Source: Wurfbainia villosa
Taxonomy: Eukaryota > Streptophyta > Magnoliopsida > Zingiberales > Zingiberaceae
DNA: 64,000 nt
NCBI GenBank assembly: GCA_025175895.1
Contig: CM046000.1
Coordinates: forward strand, 71,536,720-71,600,719
Reading direction: 5' to 3'
Part shown: positions 46,970 through 58,330 of the stretch, piece by piece
Layout of the letters: each line of letters begins with the position of its first letter
Numbering within the stretch: the first letter of the stretch is position 1
Translations under genes and position numbers: made by a program
The notes under the pieces: generated by a model
Database searches by the model: none
The model's input: the letters and a program-made list of their open reading frames with translations, nothing else
Told to the model about the DNA's origin: nothing

Positions 46970-47611
46970 ACTTTACTTGATCACTTGGTTACCAGGATTC
47001 ATAAACTTTAGTACTTAGCCTGGAGGTCTAGAGTTCGAATCCTGGGGAAGGCAAAAACCCACTTCCAGGGGTGGGAAGTCCAGGTGAGTAACGACGGGCC
47101 AACAGGGGCGACGGTCGTTGACCAAAAGGGGTCACCGAATTCCGCCAACAGGGGCCTGGTCATTACAATAAAAAGGCGCCTTTTTATTGTATCGGCCGCA
47201 CTGATGGCGATCGACGACTATTGGTCGACGCCCGCCTGTTCAGCGACTATTGGCGAATCGCCGCCTGTTGGCCTGTCGTTACTCACTCTTCACCGAAGTG
47301 GGTTTTGCCTTCCTCAGATTCGAACTCTAGACCTCGCATACTAAAGTTTATGAATCCTGGTAACCAAGTGATCCTTGATCACTTGGTTACCAGGATTCAT
47401 AAACTTTAGTACTTAGCCTGGAGGTCTAGAGTTCGAATCCTGGAAAAGGCAAAAACCCACTTCCAGGGGTGGGAAGACCAGGTGAGTAACGACGGGCCAA
47501 CAGGGGCGATGGTCGTCGACCAATAGGGGTCGCCAAATTTCGCCAATAGGGGCGAAGGTCGTTGACCAATAAGGGTCATCGAATTCCGCCAATAGGGGCC
47601 CGATCGTTACA
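46970..47611 (+). mobile_element. Foldback of a tRNA-like SINE: forward, inverted, forward copies
   Basis: Unit 1 (about 46977-47175) and unit 3 (47377-47611) are direct copies; unit 2 (about 47176-47373) is inverted. Each carries a B-box-like GAGTTCGAATCC after cttagcctggaggtctag, as in tRNA-derived SINEs. The 1/2 junction is a perfect 24-base palindrome at 47166-47189 with half-site CAATAAAAAGGC. The 2/3 junction has perfect 35-base arms, 47339-47373 and 47377-47411, with spacer CTT. Unit tails contain repeated ccaataggggc-like words. The flanks CGTGACA (46963-46969) and CGTTACA (47605-47611) may be an imperfect target duplication. ORFs here (47084-47344) are not genes. Confidence 0.7.
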
Positions 47612-48367
47612 TTGATGATGGCAAAGATTCAAAGTTAAGTTATTTTGTTATCTCATGTGATATGCTAAGTGTGCAGGAAGTGTTTAAGCTAATCCAAAGG
47701 TCGAACGACATTCGGAGAATCTCAAGTTGACAAATTGTGGTGGTCGGGTGACACTAGGAGAACCTCGGGGAGTCAAGGAACCTCAGTGGAGATCGAAAGC
47801 TAAGCGACAGGTCAAGAGGACACAAGGTAAGCTCCGTGTGTGGAGCGGTGGTAATGACGCACCCTCGGTTAAAGGACAATCCTAGGCGTCGATCCAACTA
47901 AGGCTTCCGGAGGAATGCTGAAGTTGAGATTGGACAGTCAAAGGACTATCACACTGCATGACATTATGCATCTATTGTGCTAATCTTGTATTGCAGGAAT
48001 TCTCAAGTGCAGCAGTCAACTGGAGATGTCGATTATTGATCAAGGCAATCAAGCTAAGAGGATCGCCGATCGATGTCGATTTAATCACCAGATCAAAGGT
48101 CAAAGAGATAGAGATTGATGCCACCACCTCAGGATAAGATAAGCCGCCACCTAAGGATAAGATAAGCCGCCACCTCAAGATAAGATCCACGAGTTTTGGA
48201 TCTGGATCGGGACAAATTCTAAGGCACAAATCTATAAAAGGAGGGGAGGACTCACACCCAAATTTAAGAATCTCCCAAGTTCTCATGCTCTCTACCACGC
48301 TACTCCTACCGTGCGACATCTTCTAGTTAATTATCGATATTATTATTATCTTTCTGTACTTAATTTG

Positions 48368-48520
48368 TATAAGGACCGGTAAGGTTGTTACCAGCCTTAA
48401 AATCATTGTAATCGTCTTGTCTCTTACCTCTAACAAGGAAGAGACTTTTAGTGATTGCCCTTAGGAAGCGATCAAGGATCGCAGGGCCTTGGATTAGCAG
48501 CCGGTGGGCTGTGAACCAAG
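48368..48520 (+). ncRNA. Conserved leader RNA structure in array LTR3
   Basis: HP1 (48368-48400) and the right arm of HP2 (48419-48445) have each lost pairing through a G-to-A change. HP3 48468-48482 and HP4 48488-48520 are intact and identical to the array consensus. Confidence 0.7.
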
Positions 48521-48651
48521 TAAAAAAGCTTTGTGTCTTTCTTGTGTTTGTCTTTTAGTTTTTTTCTGTGTACTTGGTTTTAATCGTCGAAAAAGAAAAG
48601 TTTTTACGAACGCTATTCACCCCCCTCTAGCGCTCATATCGATCCAACAAT

Positions 48652-48663
48652 TGGTATTAGAGC
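48652..48663 (+). promoter_or_regulatory. Primer-binding site of array body3, mutated
   Basis: TGGTATTAGAGC: one C-to-T change against the tRNA-Met complement. It is two bases after LTR3, the expected place. Confidence 0.82.
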
Positions 48664-48829
48664 GGGGGCGCTCATATTCGGTGCAACCACTGGTCGAGCA
48701 TTTTCTTTTCTTTATTTTTATTTTTATTTTTAAATATCTCCCACACTACTAATCCAAGACCAAGTCTTGGGACTTTTTGGTTTTTATTTTTTTTTTACGA
48801 GTTTTGGAAAATCATTGACCGAGCAAACC

Positions 48830-50154
48830 ATGGAAGAGTCTACCACAAGGCATAAAGGTAACAATGTCAATTTAAATTTTAAATTTCATATTATTTGCTT
48901 TAAGTGCAAGGAGAGAGGACACTATAAAAATAAGTGTCATACTCGTAAGACTCGAACGACGCAACCGACGGCAAAGAAGACACCATTGCTAGGAATTCGG
49001 AAGAACAAGGAGCACATCAAGTGCTTCGGGTGCGGAAGATTCGGTCACTACAAGAATCGGTGTCCGAAAAAAAATGTTAGTAAAGTTAATAATTTTGAAA
49101 AGTTGAGTTTTAGAATAGTTGATAATTTAGATAAATTGTGTAATTGTTGTCAATTAATAATTCAACTAATAAAAATTTAATTAATTCAGATTTAATTAGT
49201 TTAAATAATAATAATAATAATAATATCATGGAAGAAAATGATCAAATTAATCTATCATTTGATTAAATTAACAAAGAGATTAATCAAATATTTAGTTTAA
49301 TCAACATAGATCTAGATCTAGTCAAAGATAAAACCAACCTAGGACTTAATCAGAATAAACAAACCATAGAACAGAATCATCAAATCCTAGATCTGATTAA
49401 TCTAGATAATTCCGAATTAAAAAATTCTGTTTTGAAAAATTCAACCATAAAAAAATCGAAATTAACTTTAAAAAAATCCAAAGATAATCTAAATAATTCT
49501 AATAATAATTCTACCTTGAAAAACTCTAACAATTTTATCTTAAATAATTCTAATAATAATTCAACCTTTAAAAACTCTAACAATCTTATCGTAAATAATT
49601 CTAATAATAATTCTACCTTTAAAAACTCTAACAATCTTATCTTAAATAATTCTAATAATAATTCTATCTTTAAAAATTCTAATAATCTTATCTTGAATAA
49701 TTCTAATAATTCTACCTTAAAAAATTCTAATAATTTTAATAATTCTATTTTTAAAAAGTCTAATAATCTTATCTTAAAAAATTATAATAATTCTACTTTT
49801 AAAAAGTCTAATAATCTTATATTGAAAAAGTCTAATAATATTATTTTAAAAAATTCTAATAATCTTATTTTAAATAATTCACAATCTAACTTAATTAAAA
49901 ATTCAAAATTAGATAATCAAACCAATAAAATTAATTATAATAGAGTACCATTTGATTATACACAAATTAATAATCTAGTAATTAAACCTTCAACTTTTAA
50001 AAATTCAACTAATAAATATGTAGACTTGGGTTACAAGTCTAATCTAACCAAAAATCAAGACATTGAAATTTGTAAACCTAATTATAATAAAGTATCTTGT
50101 AACTATAGAACAAATAAAAGTCTACCCAAGAAAACAACCATTTCTTTAAATTGA
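48830..50154 (+). pseudogene. Array copy 3: zinc-knuckle, Asn/Lys-rich Gag-like protein, frameshifted
   Basis: The conserved ATG at 48830 gives MEESTTRHKG, both knuckles (CFKCKERGHYKNKC, CFGCGRFGHYKNRC) and LCNCCQ, then a deletion of about 14 bases near 49155 shifts the frame and it stops at 49180. A nonsense change near 49264 follows (Lys codon to TAA). From 49432 to 50154 the repeat tail is open for about 240 codons and ends in the conserved SLPKKTTISLN. Two knuckles plus 17-residue Asn/Ser/Lys repeats, as in the other copies. The tail is the only intact full C-terminus besides copy 1. Confidence 0.8.
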
Positions 50155-51617
50155 TTGAATGTAGCTTGCTCATGCATACATATCATTATCATGCTTATTT
50201 TGTCATGTCATACATACTAGTTTTAAATTCACTCTCATAGAATGGTTAAATAGAAAATAATTAATTAATCTTAACAACATAGTATCAGGATGCGGTAAGA
50301 CGATAGTACGTTAAGGAAACGAAGTCGAGTGTATCCGAGTTGGATAAGGAGTATCTAGCTTGGTGCATTTAACTAAGTGGAACTAACTGAAGCTACCTCA
50401 CCATATCCTAAACTAGTTAGACCAGGACGTAATCCTAAGTGAATTAAGTGTGTAATTTCTTAAGTTGGCTTTGTCTAAGGAAGTGGTCGTTGTTCCGATC
50501 AAAGAAGGCCCCTGTGCGTCGCCACGACCTAGAAGCCCTCTTTTGAAATGTTCACTTAACTAACTAAAGGTGAAATTCGAATCTAACCCAAGATTAATTA
50601 ATTTTTAAGGCATTAAATTAAATTCATCTCACAATACCTATAAGAATAACTTGGATAATCATGTAGAATGGGTGAGATGGTAAGGACAACAAATTAAAAA
50701 TGATTTTGAAAATGATTTCAAAATTTATATACACATAAATAGATTCTTAAAACTATTTTTATTGGTTGCCATGATTTTTGTATGTAGTTATACGTAGTTT
50801 TCAAAACAACTATGCTTCTTAAAATGATGGTTAGTTGACCAATACTTAACGTATAAATCCTTAGGTCAACTTTAGATACCTAGACCCTCTGGACACTTAA
50901 GTGAGTCTTCCTTATGGCCAACAAGGATGTCCTAAGAGTTTGTCAGACAAAAGGGGAGACCCTCTAGATATGCCTTCCTTGTGGCTAACAAGGATGTTAG
51001 GTTAAGGGGGAGGTTCTAATCTGATAATCATCATAGAAGTTGTTAAAAAATATTTTTTTAAAAAAAAATCACCAATACTTTCTAAATTTAAATCCTTTTT
51101 TTGATAAAATTCCAAGGGGGAGAGAAGACTGAAGTTGGACAAACTTAGTATCTAGCTACCTCCAGTTTGGCATAAAAACCAATAGACATGAGCCTTTAAA
51201 ATGTTTTTATAATTCTTTCTCAAAATTTTATAACAATGTTAAAGGTTAGGGGGTCACATTCTAACCTAGGATATACATTGTTGGTGCAGGATCTAGAAAC
51301 CTAAACTTCTAAACTCTTAAGTATTAAAGGGAGTTGAACATATTAAATCAATTTGATTAGCATGTTTAAAAATTCTATTTCTTGGCAATGTACCCAATAT
51401 AAAGTTATTTTTGATATGTGTCAAAGGGGGAGAGAGAATAAAGTTAAGAGGTTACTTACTTTTTCTTTCCCAAAAAAAGTAATTATTTTTCAAAACTCAC
51501 CTAGGGTTAAGGGTGAGGTACCCTTAAGGGGGAGGTTTTGAAAAATGATTGTTTAATGCTTACTATTTATTTCTCTTAACTTTGAATTGGTTTTCCATAG
51601 ATCAAAAAGGGGAAGAT
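50155..51617 (+). other. Array body3 non-coding 3' region
   Basis: Co-linear with the other two bodies: conserved block at 50469-50528, purine runs near 51005, 51113, 51426 and 51525, terminal tract aaaaaggggaagat before LTR4. No gene seen. Confidence 0.65.
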
Positions 51618-52682
51618 TGTTGGTGCAGGGGCACTAGATAATTGAACCATGGTTTTGATGATGGCAAAGATTCAAAGTTAAGTTATTTTGTTATCTCATG
51701 TGATATGCTAAGTGTGCAGGAAGTGTTTAAGCTAAGCCAAAGGTCGAGCGACATTCGGAGAATCTCAAGTTGAAAAATCGTGGTGCTCGGGCGACACTAG
51801 GAGAACCTCGAAGAGTCGAGGAACCTCAGTGGTGACCGAAAGCTAAGTGACAGGTCAAGAGGACCAAAGGTAAGCTCTGTGTGTGGAGCGGTGGTAAGGA
51901 TGCACCCTCGGTTAGAGGACAATCCTAGGCGTCGATCCGACTAAGGCTTCCGGAGGAATGCTGAAGTTGAGATCGGACAGTCAAAGGACTGTCACACTAC
52001 ATGACATTATGCATCTATTGTGCTAATCTTGTATTGCAGGAATTCTCTGAATTGGAGATGTCGAGTCAATCAAGGCGCTGATCTAAGAGGATCGATCGTG
52101 ATGTCGATTTAATCAGCCCAGTGCACAAGGTCAAAGAGATAGAGATTGATGCCACAACCTCAACATAAGATAAGCCGCCACCTCAGGATAAGATAAGCCA
52201 CCACCTCAATATAAGTTCCACGAGTTTTGGATCTGGATCGGGACAAATTCCAAGGTGCAAATATATAAAAGGAGGGGAGGACTCACACCCAAATTTAAGA
52301 ATCTCCCAAGTGCTCGTGCTCTCTACAATGCTACTCCGACCGTGCGACATCTTCTAATTAATTGTCAGTATTATTATTATCTTTCTGTACTTAATTTGTA
52401 TAAGGACCGGTAAGGTTGTTACCGGCCTTATAATCATTGTAATCATCTTGTCTCTTACCTCTAACGAGGAAGAGACTTTTAGTGATTGCCCTTAGGAAGC
52501 GATCAAGGATCGCAAGGCCTTGGATTAGCAGTCGGTGGGCTGTGAACCAAGTAAAAAAGCTTTGTATCTTTCTTGTGTTTGTCTTTTAGTTTTCCGCTGT
52601 GTACATGGTTTTAATCGTTGAAAAAGAAAATTTTTTACGAACTCTATTCACCCCCCCCTCTAGTGCTCATATCGATCCAACA
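51618..52682 (+). repeat. Array LTR4
   Basis: 1065 bases, TGTTGGTGCAGG to CGATCCAACA, followed by the right ATGGC duplication at 52683-52687. The palindrome module (about 52055-52115) is largely eroded. TATA box at 52264. Confidence 0.92.
52399..52551 (+). ncRNA. Conserved leader RNA structure in array LTR4
   Basis: HP1 52399-52432, HP2 52450-52476, HP3 52499-52513 and HP4 52519-52551 all pair fully. In HP4 one C-G pair has become a U-G wobble (GCAGTC:GGCTGT). Confidence 0.74.
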
Positions 52683-52687
52683 ATGGC

Positions 52688-53933
52688 TGCACACCCTTTG
52701 GCGAATTGGCTACTTTGCCCTACTCCTTCCTCTTTTCCTTGACTCGCCGGAGAGTTCTTCACAGGTTGTGACACGGATTGGGATATTTTGGCCACTTGTG
52801 TCTCCAACATCTGTGTATGACTTGCAAGGCCGTCAATGGTGGTCTTCAAGTCTCTCAGTGCTTCTTTAGTTTGGGTAGCGATGAAGTATTGGACTTTCCA
52901 TTCGCCCATTGCTCATTGCTGCCCATATCCTCCAGATGGTTGGGGGTTTCCCGAGCTATTTTTGTAGGAGAAATTTGGGTGACTCCTCCATCTGGAATTG
53001 TAGGTATTAGTCTATGAGTTGTGGGGCCTTTGATCATAGTCCCCAATCGCATCACAGTGCTCAATCTGCTCATCTGAGGTCCCCTACCCTCCATAGTGGT
53101 CCTCACGATAAGCTGCTGCTCCTTCTCCAAAATCAAATGGTCGTGCATGCAGATGAAGGATTCAAAGATTCAAACCATCTACTGAGCGCATCCATCCTTG
53201 TCGAAAGGTGGTCCATGGAGTTGACAGTGTATCATCTTGCTGCAGGCGTGGGTTGACCATGTTCGGAGGCCCATTGATGGTGGTTTTGTGCCATCTCTTC
53301 GATAAGCTCTTCTGCCTCCTCTATGGTCTTGTTCATTAGTGCTCTTCATGTGACAGAATCTAGGGACATCTTTGTGGCGTAAGCGATCCCATTATAGAAA
53401 ATGTAGATCACCAGCTACCTCTCCAGTCCGTGGTGGGGGCATTGATAAAGTAGCCCCTTGTAGCGATCCCATGCTTCGAATAAGGACTCTCCCTCCTTCT
53501 GGCGAAAGCTTGTGATAAGGTGGCACATGTGAGCAGTCTTACTTGGTGGGAAGTATTTATTCAGAAACTGCTACTCACACTGCTCCCATGTGGTGATGCT
53601 GCCAGAGGGTAGAGAGTGAAGCCAAGCCTTAGCCTTATCCCGCAGTGAAAATGGGAACAGGCTCAGGCAGATCGCGTCTGAAGGGACTCCGTTCGGTTTC
53701 ATAGTTGAGCAGATTTCGAGAAAAACCTCAAGATGCCGGTTTGGGTCTTCAGTCGTAGCTCCCCCGAATAGGCTCTGCTGGACCATATGTATAAGTGTCG
53801 GCTTCAGCTCAAAGTTATTCATCGAAATAGATGGTATAACTAAGCTCGGCCTGAATGCTCTAGCGCTAGGAGCTACGTAGTCCCACAGAGGTCGGCTTCC
53901 TATGTTCACCTCGGATGCAGCTTGATCTTCCAT
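52688..53933 (-). pseudogene. AthK gag (Retrotrans_gag type), frame-broken
   Basis: The ATG at 53931-53933 starts MEDQAASEVNIGSRPLWDYV, then FELKPTLIHMVQQSLFGG, EDPNRHLEVFLEIC, and FPFSLRDKAKAWLHSLPSGS with TWEQC, the core signature of Athila/Tat Gag. After a stop at 53571, homology continues in several frames (FLNKYFPPSKT; LTSFRQKEGESLFEAWDR-like) down to about 52690. The frame at 52667-52909 carries a coiled-coil-like segment (DLKTTIDGLASHTQMLETQVAKI). The array cuts it at 52687; its protease continuation is at 19387. Gag builds the particle. Confidence 0.85.
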
Positions 53934-54269
53934 CTTTTGCTATACTGCTCTCCGACGGTGAAAGGTTCGCTCAATCTCTAAGTTGATCAGAATTAGACCT
54001 TCCGACCCTAATTGTCTAAGCATACGACGAACCAAACCACAAAGTTAATAGTGCTAACCTAATGCTAAAAGCAAAAAATAAATAAGTCTAGCAAATAAAA
54101 ATCTAAGATTCAATAAGTAAATAAAAAAAACTACTGCCGAAAATAAAAACTAAATATGGAAAATAAAGCTAAAGCAAATAAGATAAACTATAATAAAATA
54201 AAGAAAGTAAATAATCTAATCCTAAGTCCGATCCAATTCACCACCGTTCGATTTGATATCGAATCGATA
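53934..54269 (-). other. AthK 5' leader
   Basis: About 335 A/T-rich bases between the primer-binding site and the gag ATG, without an ORF on the element's strand. As the untranslated leader it should carry packaging signals; none is recognisable by eye. Confidence 0.55.
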
Positions 54270-54288
54270 GTCCCCGACAACGATGCCA
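54270..54288 (-). promoter_or_regulatory. AthK primer-binding site (tRNA-Asp-like)
   Basis: The - strand reads TGGCATCGTTGTCGGGGAC. Athila/Tat elements use tRNA-Asp, whose complement is TGGCGCCGTTGCCGGGGA; the differences are mostly transitions of the C-to-T/G-to-A kind expected of methylated-cytosine decay. It lies six bases from the LTR. Confidence 0.75.
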
Positions 54289-54294
54289 AAAACT

Positions 54295-55661
54295 TGATGT
54301 GCAAGGACGTGAACTCGAATCTCGCGATGGATACCGTCGAGGACACAAAGTGCACGCTTGCACTCCATGCCCGCAAGTGTACGGATGTCATCAAGTAATA
54401 AAGATTTATCGATCCCACAGGGACTAGGATTCGAATACCAATACACTAAGTGGTTGCGATTGATCAGACATAATCTCTGAGAGAGTTGGTTGGTGAGGAC
54501 TATCGGTGGACCCTACTCTGTACGGTGTCACACGGAGTAGGAAAAGAGTGTGCTGGGGTCTTAAAAGATGATTCTAGGACTTCGGTTTTGCTTGTGTACC
54601 ACAGAACAATGTTGTCAATTGGCATTGTCAAAACGTCTACCTACGGTTTTAGGGAAGGGACATCATACACTCTCCCGCAGAGCTGCCGCATTCACCGGGA
54701 GCTATCTCCGCCCAAAAGGACGGGATAGAGGGTATGAGGATGCCAAATCAATCTTTGTGGTGGACCATTTCCGATTCCATCGCTCCCTTCTCCCCGCAGT
54801 TATGGGAGGTCAGGTTTATCCCTAGGTTCCTTATATCAAACCTCCTAAATTCTAGATTGCGAGGGCTGTCACCACCTCGTATCTCCTAAGCACAGTGGAA
54901 AGAAAGCCAAACACACGTATATATAATAGAGAGCAACTAGCAATTGTCAAATCAAACTTATGGCCAGAATTTAATATGAACCAACATTGTTTATGTACAC
55001 AAGCTACTCCCTAATCCTAGAATCAAAAGTACTACTCCATAAATACGAAGGAAGAATCACAAAACATGTTTAAGTTCGAATACAATAGAAATAGGGTCAG
55101 AAATAGAGATATACGATGTTTCGTGATCTTCTCTCCGGCATTGTATTGCAAGTTGGGGACCTCCGGTGGCGTTCCTCCTCCCTACTGTGAGTTATCGAAG
55201 CTTTTTAGGGCTTCGGCGTGCCATCCTAGCCATCGTGCCTCCCCCCTAGGCTTTGGGCAGAGCCATCCTTATATAGACATCGCCTCGGACCGCTGCAAAA
55301 TTCAGAAAAAGCCCTAGTCGCGCAAATTTATCGGGCCACCACACGGTCGTGTGTTTCCACATGGCCAGGTCGTGTGCGGCCCTGGGGTGCTGTTCTTCGC
55401 CCATTAGACACGGCCGTGTGAATCCACATGCCATGGTCGTATCACACTCTGCGTCTAGCTACAAAAGTCCTTTTGCTCCGAAAATGTTTCTTTTTCACTA
55501 GAAAAGCTAAGTTGCACACAAAAGTACAATGAGCTGACCTCCAAACCAGAAAATAGGGAATGTGTGCAAGAATAGAGTAACATATGCATGAAACTAACAC
55601 AAAACTTAACAAGATGTGAGCGAAAACTACTCCTAAAATCCTATATGTTTTGCTCACATCA
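54295..55661 (-). repeat. AthK 5' LTR, complete
   Basis: 1367 bases with inverted ends TGATGTG/CACATCA. Between 55330 and 55445 it carries repeated cacggtcgtgtg / acacggccgtgtg words, the same motif family as 18400-18585. ORFs inside (54486-54825, 55066-55317) show no domain. Beyond 55661 CopG resumes. Confidence 0.82.
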
Positions 55662-56364
55662 ACTTCTACTTCAGGTATATATGTCATAGAGGTCAATCTA
55701 TCTATTTCTTTATCATGGGTATTAGATACCGAATGTGCATCTCACATTTGTACTAATGTGCAGGCGCTGAGAAATAGCTGGGAATTGACGAAGGGCAAGG
55801 TGGACCTACGAGTAGGCAATGGAGCAAGGGTTGTTGTTGTTGTTGTTGGAACTTATTTTCTATCTCTTACCTCTGGGCTTGTACTAGAACTAGATGAATG
55901 TTGTTATGTGCCTGCTCTGACTAAGAACATAATTTCAGTTTCTTGTTTAGACAAGAAGGGATTTACATTTATAATAAAGAACAAATGTTGTTCAGTTTAT
56001 TTAAATGATATGTTATATTGTAGTGCACCTCTGATTAACGAACTCTACATTCTAGACTTAAACAACCCCATCTATAACATAAGTACCAAAAGGTCCAAGT
56101 CAAATGAGTTGAACCAAACCTATCTCTGGCATTGTCGCTTAGGTCACATAAATGAGAGTCGCTTATCCCAGCTCCATAAGGATGGGCTACTGGACTCATT
56201 TGATTTTGAATCATATGAGACATGCGAGTCTTTCCTTCTAGGCAAGATGACCAAGACTCCCTTTAGTGGACACAACGAGAGAGCAATAGACTTGTTAGGT
56301 CTTATACATAGTGATGTATGTGGCCCTTTCAATGTTGCTACTAGAGGTAGTTATAGGTACTTTA
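55662..56364 (+). pseudogene. CopG protease and pre-integrase region
   Basis: The frame from 55650 covers WVLDTECASHIC, where the family has DTGAS: the catalytic Asp and Thr remain but Gly is replaced by Glu. It continues with CYVPALTKNIISVSCL, then YLWHCRLGHIN and CESFLLGKMTK, where the second Cys of the zinc-binding head (CxxC) reads Phe. HSDVCGPF gives the first catalytic Asp of integrase. The 5' end is lost to the AthK insertion; the 3' end is the SoloH target CTTTA. Confidence 0.83.
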
Positions 56365-56981
56365 TGTTGGTGCAGGGGCACTAGATAATCGAACCTGTGT
56401 TTTGATTATGGCAAAGACACAAAGTTAAGTTTACATCGTTATCTCACGAGCTAAATCGAGTGTGCAAAAAAGTACTAAAGCTAGAGCTGAAGGCTAGCGA
56501 CACCCGGAGGAAGCCGCAGTGGTCGGGCGACACTCGAGTGACTTCGGAGGGAGTCGAAGGAATCGAGTGGAAGGCCGGAAGTGAAAGTGACACAGTAAGA
56601 ATCGAGGTAAGCTTGTGTGAGTGAGAGATGGTAAGGTCATGTCCTCTATACGGGGACGACCATAGGCGGCGATCCGACTAAAACTTCTTGTGGAAGGTCT
56701 AGGTCGAGATCGAACGGTTAGAAACCGTCGTATTTATCATTTTCCGAGCTAACCTCTCACTGCAGGGAAGTGGTCAGGCTGGCAGTCGACTGCTGGACAT
56801 GGAGCAGTCAACTGATGCTCATCAGTCGACTGATGGGAGTCATCAGTCGACTGATGGTGACAAATCAGCCTTTGCGCTAGGTCAAAACGGATAACGTTTG
56901 ACGCAGCCACTTCGCAATAAAATTTGGACAACTTCATGATCCATTCTGAAAAAAGAGGAGACAAATTCAGAGACCAAAATC

Positions 56982-56990
56982 TATAAAAGG
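56982..56990 (+). promoter_or_regulatory. TATA box of SoloH
   Basis: TATAAAAGG followed by aggggagga, as in the array LTRs. Confidence 0.7.
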
Positions 56991-57163
56991 AGGGGAGGAT
57001 TCCATCTCCACATTACATCAAGTTTATTCATCAAGTGCTTCTACATCGCCAACGCTCCAACACCGTCATAACGTCGATGCGACGACAAGTTCCGATCTTC
57101 TTCGTCGGCAGCAGAATCATGTAATAAGATTTTGATATTGTATTCTTTGTTTTTTATTTGTAA

Positions 57164-57322
57164 CGAGGTGAGGTAGGCTTGTTGCCTCATCCTCGTAATT
57201 TCGGTTTTGTGATCGTTGTCTCCTACCTCCAACGAGGAGGAGACGTTATAGTGCTTTGCCCTCCGTACGCGGTCTAGGACCGATAGGGCCTTGGAGTAGC
57301 AACCATTGGGTTGTGAACCAAG
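57164..57322 (+). ncRNA. Conserved leader RNA structure in SoloH
   Basis: HP1 57164-57195: CGAGGTGAGG with CCTCA-T-CCTCG. HP2 57218-57244: GTCTCCT-A-CCTC with GAGGAGGAGAC, loop CAAC. HP3 57270-57282: CGGTC with GACCG, loop TAG. HP4 57290-57322: closing stem CTTGG:CCAAG, internal loop AGTA:GAA, upper stem GCAACC:GGTTGT, loop ATTG. The internal loop fits the loop E (bulged-G) consensus exactly. Confidence 0.77.
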
Positions 57323-57444
57323 TAAAAACAAACTTGTCTTCTTTACTTTCCGTTGCTCTTACTTTGTGTATCGAACGAACGAAAAAGAAATTCTACGCTC
57401 GCTATTCACCCCCCCCCCCTCTAGCGATGCTTCTCGATCCAACA

Positions 57445-58330
57445 CTTTATTACATTTACTGATGACTTCCTTAGATATGGTTATGTGTATCTGATGACAC
57501 ATAAGTCAGAATCCATTGAAAAGTTCAAAGAATTTAAGAATGAAGTACAAACCAGCTTGGTAAGAGTATTAAGATACTTCGATCAGATCGAGGTGGTGAA
57601 TACCTTAGCCATGAGTTTCGTGACTATCTAGCTGAGTGTGGGATTCTATTCCAACTCACATTTCCTGGAACACCACAGTGAAATGGTGTATCTGAAAGAA
57701 AGAATCGTACCCTATTAGATATGGTATGATCTATGATGAGTCACATAGATCTTCCTATATCCTTTTGGGAATATGCTGTAGACACAACAGCCTTCACACT
57801 TAACCGTGTACCATCCAAGGCTGTGATAAAGACACCATATACAATATGGATAGGGAAAAATACCAAGATGTCTTTCATGAGGATTTGGGGTTGTGAGGCT
57901 TACGTTTGATGTGAAGTCTCAGACAAACTGGGACCCAAATCCGATAAGTGCTATTTTGTTGGATATCCCAAGGAAACGAAGGGATATTATTTCTACATTC
58001 CCAGTCAACACAAAGTGTTTGTGGCAAAGACTGAGGTATTTATAGAAAAGGATTTTGTTTCTAGAAAAACTAGTAGGAATACGTTCGATCTTGAAGAAAT
58101 TCAAGATAAGGACCATAGCACTAAGGCCTTGATAGTGGTTGAACAGGAACCACAAAGTGTTGTGGGTGATGAGATTGTTGCACAAAGAGTTGTGGAACAA
58201 TAACCTATTCAGGTAGACCTACCTCTTCGTAAATTTGATAGGGTACGTCATCAGTCTAAGAGATACTCATTTCTCTTATTTAACCATGATGATGTTATGC
58301 TCATTGAGAATGAGCCTACCTCCTATCAGG
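57445..58330 (+). pseudogene. CopG integrase, core and C-terminus
   Basis: Resumes at the duplicated CTTTA with a TDDFLRYGYVYLMTHKSES segment. Further landmarks lie in several frames: RSRWxY-like text near 57590, FPGTPQ then a stop at 57676-57682, and ERKNRTLLDMV-like near 57690-57725. At the end are KTPYTIWIGKN and the VGYPKETKGYYFY segment near 57958. A stop interrupts QQNG and others follow. No activity possible. Confidence 0.75.

Larger units (their letters stand above)
35130..48649 (+). repeat. Array LTR3, interrupted by GypE and a SINE foldback
   Basis: Left part 35130-35171 and right part 47617-48649, about 1.08 kb together; 47612-47616 is the duplicated TTGAT. It links body2 and body3 and has no target duplication of its own. 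TATA box at 48233. Confidence 0.88.
56365..57444 (+). mobile_element. SoloH: solo LTR of a SIRE-like element
   Basis: 1080 bases from TGTTGGTGCAGG to CGATCCAACA, flanked by CTTTA at 56360-56364 and 57445-57449; the CopG integrase reading resumes directly. It resembles the array LTRs at both ends but is a different family. It carries four TCAGTCGACTGA-type palindromes (56783-56865), a TATA box and the leader RNA structure. A solo LTR arises by recombination between the two LTRs of a complete element. Confidence 0.92.

Noticed and set aside
47020..47050. tRNA gene, from a B-box-like GAGTTCGAATCC
   Set aside because: No complete cloverleaf can be drawn, and the sequence occurs as three SINE units; same for the B box near 21207.
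54156..54825. Small ORFs at the AthK leader and LTR as a gene
   Set aside because: They overlap the primer-binding site and LTR start on the opposite strand and have no recognisable domain.
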